Shown here piece by piece: positions 1-8,537 of a DNA stretch of 34,394 bases. The notes beneath the pieces are model-generated. The model was given only the letters and a program-made list of their open reading frames with translations, made no database searches and had not been told where the DNA came from. Source of the stretch: Acetatifactor sp. (lineage in GTDB: Bacteria > Bacillota > Clostridia > Lachnospirales > Lachnospiraceae); contig JAFLRN010000025.1 in assembly GCA_022511385.1 (NCBI GenBank), forward strand, positions 1-34,394. Reading direction: 5' to 3'. Both the position numbers and the translations under genes were made by a program. Within the stretch, counting starts at the first letter, position 1, and the number at the start of each line of letters is the position of its first letter.

Positions 1-215
1 TGAACAACGGTACAGTTAAGTGGTTCAACGCACAGAAGGGTTACGGTTTCATCACTAATGATGCTACCGGCGAGGAAGTATTCGTACACTTCTCCGCTAT
101 CAACGCTGAGGGCTTCAAATCCCTGGAGGAAGGACAGAAGGTTACCTTTGACACCGAGAGCGATCCTCAGAACAGCAGCAAGATCCGCGCTACTAACGTT
201 ACTGTAGTAGCATAA
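1..215 (+). CDS. Cold-shock protein, CspA family (start codon cut by window edge)
   Basis: The reading frame begins with TG AAC AAC, so only the A of the ATG lies outside the window. It encodes a protein of about 71 residues, the usual size of a bacterial CspA/CspB single OB-fold. Both nucleic-acid binding motifs are visible: RNP1 KGYGFI (residues 14-19) and RNP2 VFVHF (about residues 28-32), along with the N-terminal VKWFN. Family role: a cytoplasmic single-stranded RNA/DNA chaperone that melts mRNA secondary structure, often cold-induced or highly expressed. Any 5' leader is outside the window, so cold regulation cannot be judged. A strong terminator follows 17 bases after the stop. Confidence 0.95.
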   Translation, partial: NNGTVKWFNAQKGYGFITNDATGEEVFVHFSAINAEGFKSLEEGQKVTFDTESDPQNSSKIRATNVTVVA

Positions 216-232
216 GACCACATGGCAAAAGG

Positions 233-270
233 TTTCCCCCGGTGGATCATCCGCCGGGGGAAAGTTTTTT
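233..270 (+). terminator. Rho-independent terminator of the cold-shock gene
   Basis: A perfect 10-bp stem (TTTCCCCCGG at 233-242 with CCGGGGGAAA at 254-263) is followed by G and six T. It separates the cold-shock gene from mntP. Confidence 0.9.
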
Positions 271-314
271 GAGACAAAATATTTCAGAAGAAAAGCTTTT
301 TCAGGAGAAAAGCC

Positions 315-881
315 ATGAGTTTACTGACATTGTTCATTACCGCCGTGGGCCTTTCCATGGACGCCTTCGCCGTTTCTGTCTGCAAGGGCCTGGCCATCAA
401 AAAGATCACCTTCAAAAAAGCCTTTATTATAGGACTCTGGTTCGGAGGTTTCCAGGCATTGATGCCCCTGCTGGGGTATCTGCTGGGCAGCCAGTTCAAA
501 CAGTCCGTGGAGGCCATCGATCACTGGATTGCATTTGTACTGCTTGTATTGATTGGCATAAACATGATAAAAGAGGCCCTCTCCAAGGACGAGGAGAAGA
601 CCGATGATTCTTTATCCATAAAAAATATGTTTCTTCTAGCCATAGCCACCAGCATTGACGCTCTTGCCGTAGGCATTACATACGCATTCCTTCAGGTTGA
701 CATTGTGCCCGCAGTTTCCTTTATTGGCGCCACCACCTTTACGCTCTCTGCTGCAGGCGTCAAGGTGGGAAATGTATTCGGAATGAAATACAAGTCCCGA
801 GCCGAGTTGGCAGGCGGCATCATTCTGATCCTTATCGGGACGAAAATCCTGCTGGAGCATCTGGGCGTGTTGTCTTTTTGA
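315..881 (+). CDS. mntP: Manganese efflux pump MntP
   Basis: The 188-residue, six-helix membrane protein has the MntP (DUF204/YebN) layout of two homologous halves. Each half carries the acidic helix motif: [14 protein letters not shown] near residues 12-25 and [14 protein letters not shown] near residues 111-124. Family role: export of Mn(II) from the cytoplasm to avoid manganese toxicity. The ATG at 315 follows an AGGAGA ribosome binding site at about 303. MntP genes are often controlled by a yybP-ykoY Mn riboswitch, but only 44 bases separate this ATG from the preceding terminator, so no such leader fits. The 3' end lies only 9 bases from the convergent TraX-like gene and no separate terminator is visible between them. 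Confidence 0.93.
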   Translation: MSLLTLFITAVGLSMDAFAVSVCKGLAIKKITFKKAFIIGLWFGGFQALMPLLGYLLGSQFKQSVEAIDHWIAFVLLVLIGINMIKEALSKDEEKTDDSLSIKNMFLLAIATSIDALAVGITYAFLQVDIVPAVSFIGATTFTLSAAGVKVGNVFGMKYKSRAELAGGIILILIGTKILLEHLGVLSF

Positions 882-890
882 GTGCATCCC

Positions 891-1850
891 CTACACCACG
901 CGAATAAATCCCAGCCCCATCCGCCAGGCCACCAGCCACAGAAGCAGCAAATGTACCGGATAGAAGGCATAGAAAAAATATTTTAACTTAAGTCCCCGCT
1001 TCCCGTTATATTTTGCCACAGGAATCAGGCTTAAAAAGGCAGCAGCCTCATTGGAGGACATCAGCGTCAGCACAAAGCAGCCTGCTGCCATGGGAAGAAT
1101 ATTCGAACCACGAAAAACATAAATGGCCGTAATCGTCATCACGCCCGCTCCCGAGTAATCAGTGTGCATCACGTCAGCCACGATCATAAACAGGCAGAGC
1201 ACTGCCAAATACATTCCAATAAGCCGCATTCCGTCCCATCCCATAAACAGTCCGTACACGATCAGCATAACAGCCAGGAAGAAGCAGATCGCACAGAAAC
1301 CCAGCATAAAAAACAAATCGCCCAGGGGCAGTACATGCTGCACATAATACTGCCTCAGCCGTGCACCGAAAAGCACCACTCCTACAATGAAAAGCAGCCA
1401 CTGCGCCACAATCGGAAGTTTGTGATTGTCCAAATAGTCATAAGCGCACAGGGCCAGCAGCCCCAGAAACAACGTAAAATATACGTTCTGATATCCAAAC
1501 TCCAACACCTTTGCACTGAAGGCCAGATCAAAGGGAACTTCAGAAATCAGGGCAAATAGCAACAGACGCAGAGCATATTTCGTCTTGCTCCTTGTCTTTT
1601 CAAATCCCTCCACCAACAGAAAGCAGAAGATAGGAAATCCAAGCCTGCCTACCAGACGCAGAATCGTATAGAGTGCATACATCCGGTCGGACCAACCGCC
1701 TGCATACATATATCTAAGCAGCACAGCAGCAGCAAAATGGTCGATCAACATGGTAATAATGCCCACCAGCTTCACTGTACTGCCGCTGATGCCTCCCTCC
1801 CATTCCTGCGAAGTGCTTGTCTCCTGACCACCTGAACTTGTATGACTCAT
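891..1850 (-). CDS. TraX-family multi-pass membrane protein
   Basis: This is an integral membrane protein of about 319 residues with eight or more hydrophobic helices. The TraX signature MLIDHFAA lies near residues 34-41, followed by LVGRLGFPIFCFLLVEGF and ending in a YPVHLLLLW helix. TraX acetylates pilin in F plasmids, but chromosomal Firmicutes homologues have no proven substrate, and acyl transfer to a surface component is only inferred. A TTG at 1913 would extend the protein by 21 residues, but the promoter -10 (1910-1915) overlaps that codon. The ATG at 1850 is therefore the better start. Its ribosome binding site is weak (AAAGGG, then a G-run). It stands alone and converges on mntP. 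Confidence 0.82.
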   Translation of the reverse strand: MSHTSSGGQETSTSQEWEGGISGSTVKLVGIITMLIDHFAAAVLLRYMYAGGWSDRMYALYTILRLVGRLGFPIFCFLLVEGFEKTRSKTKYALRLLLFALISEVPFDLAFSAKVLEFGYQNVYFTLFLGLLALCAYDYLDNHKLPIVAQWLLFIVGVVLFGARLRQYYVQHVLPLGDLFFMLGFCAICFFLAVMLIVYGLFMGWDGMRLIGMYLAVLCLFMIVADVMHTDYSGAGVMTITAIYVFRGSNILPMAAGCFVLTLMSSNEAAAFLSLIPVAKYNGKRGLKLKYFFYAFYPVHLLLLWLVAWRMGLGFIRVV

Positions 1851-1909
1851 TGCCCCCAGCCCTTTCTTTTGATTTGGTTTACATATTACTATCATGATTA
1901 ACCATTGAT

Positions 1910-1938
1910 ACAATAGTATATATTGGCAATTTTGTCAA
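1910..1938 (-). promoter_or_regulatory. SigA-type promoter of the TraX-family gene
   Basis: On the minus strand, -35 TTGACA (1933-1938), a 17-bp spacer and -10 TATTGT (1910-1915). Its position supports the start at 1850. Confidence 0.6.
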
Positions 1939-1965
1939 TACCTTTGTTATCTGTGGCGCTGCGGC

Positions 1966-2667
1966 TCATCCTACTTTGTAACCGTTGCCCCACACTGCTT
2001 TCAAATACCGGGGCTCACGGGGATTACTCTCAATCTTTTCCCTGATATGACGGATGTGTACCGCAATCGTGTTATTGTCCGCACCTATGGCCTGCACATG
2101 CCAGATATTCTCGTAAATCTGGCTGTTGGAAAGTACCTTGCCCCTCTGTTGTACCAACAGCCGCAGAATCTTATACTCAATGGGAGTAAGACGCACACTC
2201 TGCCCCTCCACCGTCACTGACCTGCGGATATCATCAATCACCAGCCCATCCACTCTGTATATGCGGTCAATGTTGGAACACATATTGACCAGCTGGGAAT
2301 ACCGCCGCAGTTGGGATTTAATCCTGGCAAGCAGCTCCAGCGGATTGCAGTCGGCCGTCACATAATCATCCGCCCCGGCTTCCAGCGCCGTAATCTTTGC
2401 CGTCTCCGCAGATTGTGCCGAAATCACGATCAGCGGAATACTGCTGCTCTTTCTCAGTCCTGCGATCAGTTCGATTCCCTTATCCCAGCCCTTGTCATTC
2501 AGTTCCACATCTATCAACATCAGATCAAGCTGTTCCCCTTCCAGCACATGGTGCAGCTGTTTCACGTCCCCAGCCACTACAATGCTCAGCCCTTCACCGG
2601 CAAGCAAGGGTTCCATCTTTTGAGCAATTCCCGTCTTGTTATTGAACACCAGAACCTTTTTTTCCAT
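1966..2667 (-). CDS. OmpR/VanR-type orphan response regulator with atypical receiver
   Basis: The 233-residue protein has a receiver domain (about 1-120) and an OmpR/PhoB winged-helix DNA-binding domain (about 135-233, ending WGNGYKVG). The phospho-acceptor D53 (LIDVEL) and S83 (VISA) are present. However, the N-terminal acidic pair that binds Mg is Asn9-Asn10 (VFNNK), and the conserved Lys of the KPF motif is replaced in DDYVTADCNP (Ala105). These losses predict poor classical phosphorylation, so it may work as a phosphorylation-independent regulator. No histidine kinase lies nearby. The ATG at 2667 follows GGAGGGATACG, a strong ribosome binding site. The targets are unknown. Confidence 0.88.
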   Translation of the reverse strand: MEKKVLVFNNKTGIAQKMEPLLAGEGLSIVVAGDVKQLHHVLEGEQLDLMLIDVELNDKGWDKGIELIAGLRKSSSIPLIVISAQSAETAKITALEAGADDYVTADCNPLELLARIKSQLRRYSQLVNMCSNIDRIYRVDGLVIDDIRRSVTVEGQSVRLTPIEYKILRLLVQQRGKVLSNSQIYENIWHVQAIGADNNTIAVHIRHIREKIESNPREPRYLKAVWGNGYKVG

Positions 2668-2781
2668 CGTATCCCTCCATCATTCCACAAAACTAACCGG
2701 TATCCTGTCAGACCAAATCTCCCTGGATTTGTCACCTTACTACAATTATTTTAATCTTCCTTTGTATCAAAGTTGCATACT

Positions 2782-2819
2782 AAAAAGCAGAGAACGTATA
2801 AAATTTGTTCTCTGCTTTT
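2782..2819 (-). terminator. Terminator of the AI-2E-type transporter gene
   Basis: A perfect 13-bp stem (AAAAGCAGAGAAC with GTTCTCTGCTTTT, arms 2783-2795 and 2807-2819) ends in a T-run on the minus strand. It lies between the transporter stop and the response regulator. The symmetry means it could also act on the plus strand. Confidence 0.85.
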
Positions 2820-2864
2820 ATAGACTGTCTTTTATGTGAAAAGTTTCAGACATTTTATAAATAC

Positions 2865-4136
2865 TTACTCATCCTTTTTGCTTCTCAGGCGGCGTCTACT
2901 CACCTTGCGCGCCTTTTTTCTGTCCTTGTCCTCCTGTGCCGCCCTCTGGCGCCGTTCCTCCACAATACGGTAAGCCTCCTCATTTTGCAGGGACATTTCC
3001 TCTACCTCGGACATATCCTCTTTGTGAAGACGCCGAAAACGGTTGATGCCTGCAGTCAGAATCAGAATACTGTCCCTGACACTGTTGAAGACCCCCTCCT
3101 GGTACATGGAGTAAACCATCAATCCCAGCGGCACCGCAAGGATCATGCCCACCACGCCGCCAACCTGATATCCCACATACAGAAGCACCAACGTAGGCAG
3201 CGGCGGCACACCAATGGAATCCCCCACAATCTTGGGCTGTATCAGTTGACGGGCCAGCTGACCCACGCACCAGATGATCAGAAGACCTACCGCCACCTGA
3301 TAATCTGCTGCAAATATCTTGATCACTGCCCAGGGGATCAGCACTGTACCTGTTCCCAAAAAGGGCAGGAAATCCAATATGGCTATCACAAGGGCGATCA
3401 ACCCAAAGTAGTTTACACCCAGTATTCCTAATCCAACCACCAGCAGCAGATACATCCACACCTCTATCTTGAGCTGCGCCTTCAGATAACCGCCCACAGA
3501 CTTTACCAGACTCTGGCGGACCATCCCGTAATAGAGCTGCAGGGTTGCAGGAGTGTGTTTGCGGAACCATTCGTTGATCTGCTGGCGCTCGGCCACAAAA
3601 AAGTACGCGGACAGAAGCGCCATGATGATACCGATAAAGATGGATGGCAGCTGCATAGCAAAGCTGCCCGCAGCCTCTATGGTGGGAGTTCCGAATCGTT
3701 CTATAAAATCACCTATATTACCACTCAAGGTGTCCGCCAGATTATTCAGTGTGGTCTCCGTATCTCCCGGCAGACGGTTCAGCACCGAACTCAAGCTGTG
3801 GCCCATATTGTCAATATCGGCCTCCAGTCCCGCCCACATGTCGGGCAGCGCCTTCAAAAGCCCGCCCACTTGTTCTGCCAGCCACGCGCAGACAAAATAT
3901 ATCAGCAGCACCAACAGCCCTATTACCGCAATGATCACAAATGCGCTGCCAATTTTTCTTTTCAGCCTGATCTTTTCTTCAAAAAATCTCACCAGCGGAG
4001 AAGCCATCAGCGCAATGATCCAGCCTATCACAAAGGGAAGGAAAAACATCAGCGCCCTTGGTACCAGAAAAATGATTCCCAGCAGTACGACCAGCGCAAT
4101 GGCCAGATTGACCAGCGCCTTACTGTATTTTTTCAT
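2865..4136 (-). CDS. AI-2E family transporter (PF01594-type membrane protein)
   Basis: This 423-residue polytopic membrane protein has two N-terminal helices (about 8-48), a third at about 63-85 and a large polar loop (about 90-160). A C-terminal helical block carries the family motif DFLPFLGTG. It ends in a highly basic cytoplasmic tail rich in RKK and RRR clusters. The family includes the TqsA autoinducer-2 exporter and Na+/H+ antiporters, so substrate cannot be assigned. The ATG overlaps the engB stop by four bases (ATGA), showing translational coupling. A strong terminator follows its 3' end. Confidence 0.85.
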   Translation of the reverse strand: MKKYSKALVNLAIALVVLLGIIFLVPRALMFFLPFVIGWIIALMASPLVRFFEEKIRLKRKIGSAFVIIAVIGLLVLLIYFVCAWLAEQVGGLLKALPDMWAGLEADIDNMGHSLSSVLNRLPGDTETTLNNLADTLSGNIGDFIERFGTPTIEAAGSFAMQLPSIFIGIIMALLSAYFFVAERQQINEWFRKHTPATLQLYYGMVRQSLVKSVGGYLKAQLKIEVWMYLLLVVGLGILGVNYFGLIALVIAILDFLPFLGTGTVLIPWAVIKIFAADYQVAVGLLIIWCVGQLARQLIQPKIVGDSIGVPPLPTLVLLYVGYQVGGVVGMILAVPLGLMVYSMYQEGVFNSVRDSILILTAGINRFRRLHKEDMSEVEEMSLQNEEAYRIVEERRQRAAQEDKDRKKARKVSRRRLRSKKDE

Positions 4137-4726
4137 GCGTCCTCCTCCAGAATATGGTCTAAAATCTCATATATTTCATCCCGTCCCTGCTTTGTCTCAG
4201 CGGAAAACGGCAGAATGACCGTGTCAGCTCCAGTATCCAGGGTGGCGCGGATCAGCTTCACCTGCTTCTGAATCTGACTCCGGTTAATTTTGTCCAGCTT
4301 GGTTGCAATGATCACAGGACGATAGCCGCTTTGGCAGATCCAGTCATACATGACTCGGTCATTGGCAGAGGGCGCATGGCGGATATCGATAAGAAGGAAC
4401 ACCTGCTTCAGCTGCTTTGAGCTGTGCAGATAATTCTCGATCATCTTCCCCCACTGGGCTCTGACGCTCTCACTGGTCTTCGCATAACCGTAGCCCGGTA
4501 GATCCACAAAATAGATTTCGTCGTTTATATTGTAATAGTTGATGGTCTGGGTCTTGCCCGGCTGGGCGCTGGTCCTGGCCAAGGATTTGCGGTTCATCAA
4601 CGCATTGATCAGCGAGGATTTCCCCACATTGCTCTTTCCTGCAAAAGCCACCTCCGGGTGGATGCTCTGAGGTAGCTTGCTGGTGATGCCGCACACAGTC
4701 TCCAGACTGACATTTTTTATGATCAT
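4133..4726 (-). CDS. engB: Ribosome biogenesis GTPase EngB (YihA/YsxC)
   Basis: The 197-residue TRAFAC-class GTPase has all the G motifs: P-loop GKSNVGKS (30-37), switch-I Thr60, G3 DLPG (75-78), G4 TKLD (142-145) and G5 SAE (175-177). Family role: an essential GTPase for late 50S ribosomal subunit assembly. The ATG at 4726 follows GGAGAAAACAA, a good ribosome binding site. An upstream in-frame ATG at 4744 would add six residues without a comparable site. In many Firmicutes engB follows lon in the clp/lon cluster; here it follows clpX after a 241-base gap holding a structured repeat. Confidence 0.96.
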   Translation of the reverse strand: MIIKNVSLETVCGITSKLPQSIHPEVAFAGKSNVGKSSLINALMNRKSLARTSAQPGKTQTINYYNINDEIYFVDLPGYGYAKTSESVRAQWGKMIENYLHSSKQLKQVFLLIDIRHAPSANDRVMYDWICQSGYRPVIIATKLDKINRSQIQKQVKLIRATLDTGADTVILPFSAETKQGRDEIYEILDHILEEDA

Positions 4727-4750
4727 TTGTTTTCTCCAAAACACTCTGCA

Positions 4751-4888
4751 GGCGAATCAAATACCCCACAGCAAGCTGACGGGGGATCAAGGCTTGATGC
4801 GCAGCAGAGCTGCGGGGTATTTGACCCTCGCGGCATTCGCCAAATATCCGTGCAAGCACGGCTACTTGGCTCATTGCTCGCGGGAATG
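4751..4888 (-). repeat. Two-hairpin structured intergenic element (type 2, copy 1)
   Basis: Between clpX and engB. Hairpin one pairs CAAATACCCC (4758-4767) with GGGGTATTTG (4814-4823) and, after one mismatch that would be G-U in minus-strand RNA, CAGC with GCTG. Hairpin two pairs CATTC (4834-4838) with GAATG (4884-4888), GCCAA with TTGGC and CCGTGC with GCACGG around an AA turn. The segment ATTCGCC (4835-4841) can instead pair with GGCGAAT (4751-4757), so two folds exclude each other. It resembles the element at 22447-22600 in the shared ATGAGC...TTTG-GCGAATG module and the CGTGCTTGCACG tip. Confidence 0.7.
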
Positions 4889-4895
4889 AATATAC

Positions 4896-4920
4896 AAACG
4901 CCGTCCAGGGGACGGCGTTT
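4896..4920 (-). terminator. Hairpin after clpX, probable terminator
   Basis: A perfect 10-bp stem (AAACGCCGTC with GACGGCGTTT, 5-base loop) lies 48 bases after the clpX stop. The following tract on the minus strand is only moderately T-rich (TTTGTATATT), so termination may be partial. Confidence 0.55.
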
Positions 4921-4967
4921 AGCACCCACACAGGCGTATCCGTCGTGTGCTGTCGTTATAAATAAGA

Positions 4968-6227
4968 TCAGGCTCCCTTTGCCCCGTTCTGATGAATGGT
5001 CAAGGGCGCAGCCGAACCCTCCACAGCCTCCTTTGTGACCACACAGGCCTGGATGGTCTCGTCTGAGGGAATCTCATACATGGTATCCATCATCACACTC
5101 TCCATAATGGAGCGCAATCCTCTGGCGCCGGTCTTTCGCTCAAAAGCCTTCTCTGCGATCGCAAAAACGGCATCATCCTCAAAGGTAAGCTCCACATCAT
5201 CCATGCCAAACAGCTTCTGATACTGTTTGATCAAAGCGTTCTTCGGCTCTTTCAGGATGCGGACCAGTGCTTCCTTGTCAAGACCCTGCAGAGATACACA
5301 GATAGGCACACGGCCCACAAACTCCGGAATCAGTCCAAATTTCACCAAATCCTGAGGCGTCACCTCCTGCAGCAGATCGCTGAGCTCCTTTGTACTCTTT
5401 TGGGACACTTCCGTATTGAAGCCGATAGCCTTCCGGTCCAGTCTCGCCTCCACGATCTTGTCCAGGCCGTCAAAGGCGCCACCGCAGATAAAGAGGATGT
5501 TTGAGGTATCGATGGTGATCAGCTCCTGATGAGGATGCTTTCTGCCGCCCTGGGGCGGTACACTGGCCACCGTGCCCTCCACGATCTTCAACAGTGCCTG
5601 CTGAACGCCCTCACCGGATACATCCCGGGTAATGGATACGTTCTCGCCCTTCTTGGTGATCTTGTCAATTTCGTCAATATAGATCATACCGTACTGGGCA
5701 CGCTCCACGTCATAATCAGCAGCCTGGATCAGCTTCAGCAGAATGTTCTCCACATCCTCGCCCACGTACCCAGCCTCCGTCAGTGTGGTGGCATCCGCAA
5801 TGGCAAAGGGCACGTTGATGATCTTTGCCAGCGTCTGGGCCAGGTAGGTCTTGCCGGAACCGGTGGGGCCCACCATAATGATGTTGCTCTTCTGGAGCTC
5901 CACGTCATCCAGATCCTTGGGCGCCGTCACCCTCTTATAGTGGTTATAGACGGACACGGCCAGCACCTTCTTGGCCTCCTCCTGTCCCACCACATAATCA
6001 TCCAAAAATTTCTTAATCTGGATGGGCTTTAAGAGATTGATGTCGGGGCGGATCCCCTCCTCCCGCTCTTCATCCTCCAGTTCCTCCTCCAGAATGTCTG
6101 CGCAGATATCGATGCATTCATCACAGATATAGACTCCTGCAGGGCCTGCAATCAGCTTACGGACCTGGCTCTGGGTCTTGTTGCAAAAGGAACATCTGAT
6201 ATCGCTTCCTGTCATTTTTCCTGCCAT
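4968..6227 (-). CDS. clpX: ATP-dependent protease ATP-binding subunit ClpX
   Basis: The 419-residue AAA+ unfoldase that feeds substrates to ClpP. The N-terminal zinc-binding domain has Cys12, Cys15, Cys35 and Cys38. Walker A GPTGSGKT is at 120-127, pore loop GYVG at 153-156, Walker B IYIDEID at 182-188, and the ClpP-docking IGF tripeptide at 268-270. Length and motif spacing match the family. The start at 6227 has AGGAG about 12 bases upstream; the internal ATG four codons later has a closer GCAGGA and is possible. clpP lies 31 bases upstream after its trimmed start and stop, so the two are co-transcribed. Confidence 0.98.
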   Translation of the reverse strand: MAGKMTGSDIRCSFCNKTQSQVRKLIAGPAGVYICDECIDICADILEEELEDEEREEGIRPDINLLKPIQIKKFLDDYVVGQEEAKKVLAVSVYNHYKRVTAPKDLDDVELQKSNIIMVGPTGSGKTYLAQTLAKIINVPFAIADATTLTEAGYVGEDVENILLKLIQAADYDVERAQYGMIYIDEIDKITKKGENVSITRDVSGEGVQQALLKIVEGTVASVPPQGGRKHPHQELITIDTSNILFICGGAFDGLDKIVEARLDRKAIGFNTEVSQKSTKELSDLLQEVTPQDLVKFGLIPEFVGRVPICVSLQGLDKEALVRILKEPKNALIKQYQKLFGMDDVELTFEDDAVFAIAEKAFERKTGARGLRSIMESVMMDTMYEIPSDETIQACVVTKEAVEGSAAPLTIHQNGAKGA

Positions 6228-6258
6228 TCTTTTATTTTACTCCTGTCAAATCAATCAC

Positions 6259-6852
6259 TTATTTCGCCGCTTCATGGGAAGCGATGACCATGTCGATCAG
6301 TCCGTAATCCAACGCTTCCTGCGCACTCATCCAGTTATCGCGCTCCGTGTCGGCACAGATGGTCTCATAATCTTTACCTGTGTTCTCGGCCAGCATACGG
6401 TTCAGCTTTTCTTTGGTCTTTAAAATATGCCTGGCTGCAATCTCGATTTCCGTAGCCTGCCCCTTTGTTCCACCCAAGGGCTGGTGGATCATGATCTCGG
6501 CGTTGGGCAGGGCATACCTCTTACCCTTTGCTCCGCCGGAGAGCAGGAAAGCTCCCATGCTGGCTGCCATGCCGATACATACAGTGGACACGTCGCACTT
6601 GATATAATTCATGGTGTCATAAATCGCCATTCCTGCGGTAATGGCGCCGCCGGGGCTGTTGATATACAGATGGATATCCTTCTCGGGGTCCTCCGCCTCC
6701 AAAAACAGCAGCTGTGCTACCACAATACTTGCAGAGGTATCGTTTACCTCTTCCCCCAGGAATATGATTCTATCCTTCAAAAGTCGGGAGTAAATGTCAT
6801 AAGACCGCTCTCCCTTGCTGGTCTGCTCAATGACGTAAGGTACTAAACTCAT
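6259..6852 (-). CDS. clpP: ATP-dependent Clp protease proteolytic subunit ClpP
   Basis: The 197-residue serine peptidase forms the tetradecameric barrel partnered by ClpX. The catalytic triad is visible: Ser98 in GMAASMGAF, His123 in MIHQPLGG and Asp172 in DTERDNWM. The ATG at 6852 follows GGAGGAATCACC, and the protein then begins [11 protein letters not shown] as is typical. A longer frame from 6882 lacks a site this good. It has its own promoter (6903-6931) as well as lying downstream of tig. No CtsR box was seen, so a heat-shock link is not supported by sequence. Confidence 0.98.
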   Translation of the reverse strand: MSLVPYVIEQTSKGERSYDIYSRLLKDRIIFLGEEVNDTSASIVVAQLLFLEAEDPEKDIHLYINSPGGAITAGMAIYDTMNYIKCDVSTVCIGMAASMGAFLLSGGAKGKRYALPNAEIMIHQPLGGTKGQATEIEIAARHILKTKEKLNRMLAENTGKDYETICADTERDNWMSAQEALDYGLIDMVIASHEAAK

Positions 6853-6902
6853 GGTGATTCCTCCATTTCCTGTTTTTTCCATTACTTGAAACCCTAATAC
6901 AC

Positions 6903-6931
6903 ATCATATCCCAGTCGGGCCGGATTTTCAA
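6903..6931 (-). promoter_or_regulatory. Promoter of clpP-clpX
   Basis: Minus strand -35 TTGAAA (6926-6931), 17-bp spacer, -10 TATGAT (6903-6908). It lies between the tig hairpin and the clpP ribosome binding site. Confidence 0.65.
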
Positions 6932-6972
6932 TGTGTATTAACAGATTTAAGAAAAAATTAATGGCAAACATA

Positions 6973-7002
6973 GCGGCTGTGCCCAGTACAGTGCACAACC
7001 GC
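6973..7002 (-). terminator. Hairpin after tig, possible attenuator or terminator
   Basis: A 10-bp stem with one G-T type mismatch (GCGGTTGTGC with GCACAGCCGC on the minus strand) lies 25 bases after the tig stop. The T-tract is poor and more distal (ATTAATTTTTTC). Together with the promoter just after it, this suggests tig and clpP are partly uncoupled. Confidence 0.45.
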
Positions 7003-7027
7003 ATATCATTCCTTTGTAGAAAGGCGC

Positions 7028-8395
7028 TTACTCCTCGGCAGCTTCCCCAGCTTCCTTAGCCTCCTCTGTATCCTTTGCCTTCTTTGTGCTCTTCTTTGCT
7101 GCTGTTTTTGCCTCCTTGGCATTCTCTACAACGAAATCAACAGCCTTTCTCACAGCCAGATCGTCCAACACCTGCTTCCGGCCGTTTTCACCGAGAAGCT
7201 CCTTGACCTTGTCGGGCTCCATCTGGTAAGCCTCTCCCATGGTCTTGATCTCCTCCTCGTACTCTTCCTCAGAAGCAGTCAGATTCTCAGCTGCAACTAC
7301 GGCCTCCAGCACCAGCCTGGACTGAATCCTCTTAAGCGCTTGGGGCTTTACCTGCTCTAACAGCATCTGGGCGGTGGTTCCGGTGAACTGCATGTACTGT
7401 TCCATGGAAATTCCCTGAGACTGCAGTCTCTGGGCATAATCCTGCACCATCTGTCTCTGTTGGGTATCCAGCATAGCGTCGGGGATATCCATCTTTGCGT
7501 CTGCAATGATGGCGTCGATGACAGCCTCCTCCTTGATGTTCCTGGCATTTGCAGTCTTTCTGTCCGAGATCTTCTTCTTGATCTCTTCTTTATATTCGTC
7601 AACGGTATCGCTCTCGTCGGAAACCTCGCTGACAAAATCATCATCCAGCTCAGGCAGCTGCTTTTCCTGCAGCTTCTTGACCGTGCACTTGAACACTGCG
7701 GCTTTTCCTGCCAGTTCAGCAGCCTGATAATCCTCGGGAAAGGTTACATTCACGTCGGTCTCCTTACCGATCTCTGCACCGATCAGCGCCTCCTCGAAGC
7801 CGGGGATAAATGCGTGGGAACCGATGGTCAGAGGATAATCCTCACCCTTGCCGCCCTCGAAGGCAACATCATCTACAAAGCCTTCAAAGTCGATGGTGGC
7901 AACATCCCCATCCTTCACTGTTCTGTCTGTCACATCAATGATCCTGGAGTTCTTTTCTCTCTCCTGGTCGATTTCGGCTGTGATCTCCTCTTCAGTCACA
8001 TCCACGTCAACCTTGTCCACCTTCACGCCCTTATACTTGCCCAGTGTCACTTCAGGCTTCAGCGCCACCTCGGCCGTAAAGATAAAGGGCTTGCCTGCCT
8101 CGATCTGCACCACATCAATCTTCGGGGAAGACACGATCTCCTCTGTGCACTCCTCCAGGGCCTTCTCATAAGCATCAGCCATCAGATCATTGGCTGCATC
8201 CTCATAAAATATCTCTTTGCCATACATCTGCTCGATCATTTTGCGGGGTGCCTTTCCCTTGCGGAAGCCGGGGATGCTGATCTTGTTTTTGTTCTTCTGG
8301 TAAGCGGACTCGATGGCCTTATCCAGCTCCTCAGCAGGTACCTCGATGGTCAGTTTCGCCATATTGTTCTCTAGTTTTTCTACCTGTAAACTCAT
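7028..8395 (-). CDS. tig: Trigger factor, ribosome-associated chaperone and peptidyl-prolyl isomerase
   Basis: The 455-residue protein has the three trigger factor domains. The ribosome-binding N-domain carries the signature GFRKGKAP at residues 43-50. A FKBP-type PPIase insertion lies at about 160-245 (DVATIDFEGF, PGFEEALIG). A helical C-terminal chaperone domain follows. The last 30 residues form a Lys/Ala/Glu-rich tail (AAKKSTKKAKD) that is low-complexity. Role: binds the ribosome exit tunnel and shields nascent chains. The ATG follows AAGGAGGAGACGTAGGA and a clear promoter at 8484-8512. It heads the tig-clpP-clpX group. Confidence 0.97.
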   Translation of the reverse strand: MSLQVEKLENNMAKLTIEVPAEELDKAIESAYQKNKNKISIPGFRKGKAPRKMIEQMYGKEIFYEDAANDLMADAYEKALEECTEEIVSSPKIDVVQIEAGKPFIFTAEVALKPEVTLGKYKGVKVDKVDVDVTEEEITAEIDQEREKNSRIIDVTDRTVKDGDVATIDFEGFVDDVAFEGGKGEDYPLTIGSHAFIPGFEEALIGAEIGKETDVNVTFPEDYQAAELAGKAAVFKCTVKKLQEKQLPELDDDFVSEVSDESDTVDEYKEEIKKKISDRKTANARNIKEEAVIDAIIADAKMDIPDAMLDTQQRQMVQDYAQRLQSQGISMEQYMQFTGTTAQMLLEQVKPQALKRIQSRLVLEAVVAAENLTASEEEYEEEIKTMGEAYQMEPDKVKELLGENGRKQVLDDLAVRKAVDFVVENAKEAKTAAKKSTKKAKDTEEAKEAGEAAEE

Positions 8396-8483
8396 TCCTA
8401 CGTCTCCTCCTTAAAATAACCTGTGCACATCTATCGAAATCTGTTCCGCCATGACAGCAGAACATAGTCACAGTCATTTTAAG

Positions 8484-8512
8484 ATTATATCATAGGAAAC
8501 GCAAAAAGACAA
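8484..8512 (-). promoter_or_regulatory. Promoter of tig
   Basis: Minus strand -35 TTGTCT (8507-8512), 17-bp spacer, perfect -10 TATAAT (8484-8489). The implied leader is about 80 bases. Confidence 0.8.
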
Positions 8513-8537
8513 ACACTTTTTGTGCAGAACTTGTCAC

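Noticed and set aside
271-314. Mn-sensing yybP-ykoY riboswitch before mntP
   Set aside because: Only 44 bases lie between the terminator and the mntP start, too short for the riboswitch.
891-1913. Longer TraX-family start at the TTG at 1913
   Set aside because: The promoter -10 overlaps this codon, so it would lie upstream of the transcript start.
3553-4271. Plus-strand frames opposite the AI-2E-type transporter gene
   Set aside because: They are antisense shadows without family similarity or ribosome binding sites.
7460-8374. Plus-strand open frame of 304 codons
   Set aside because: It is antisense to trigger factor, which has complete family motifs. The leucine- and histidine-rich translation is a shadow.
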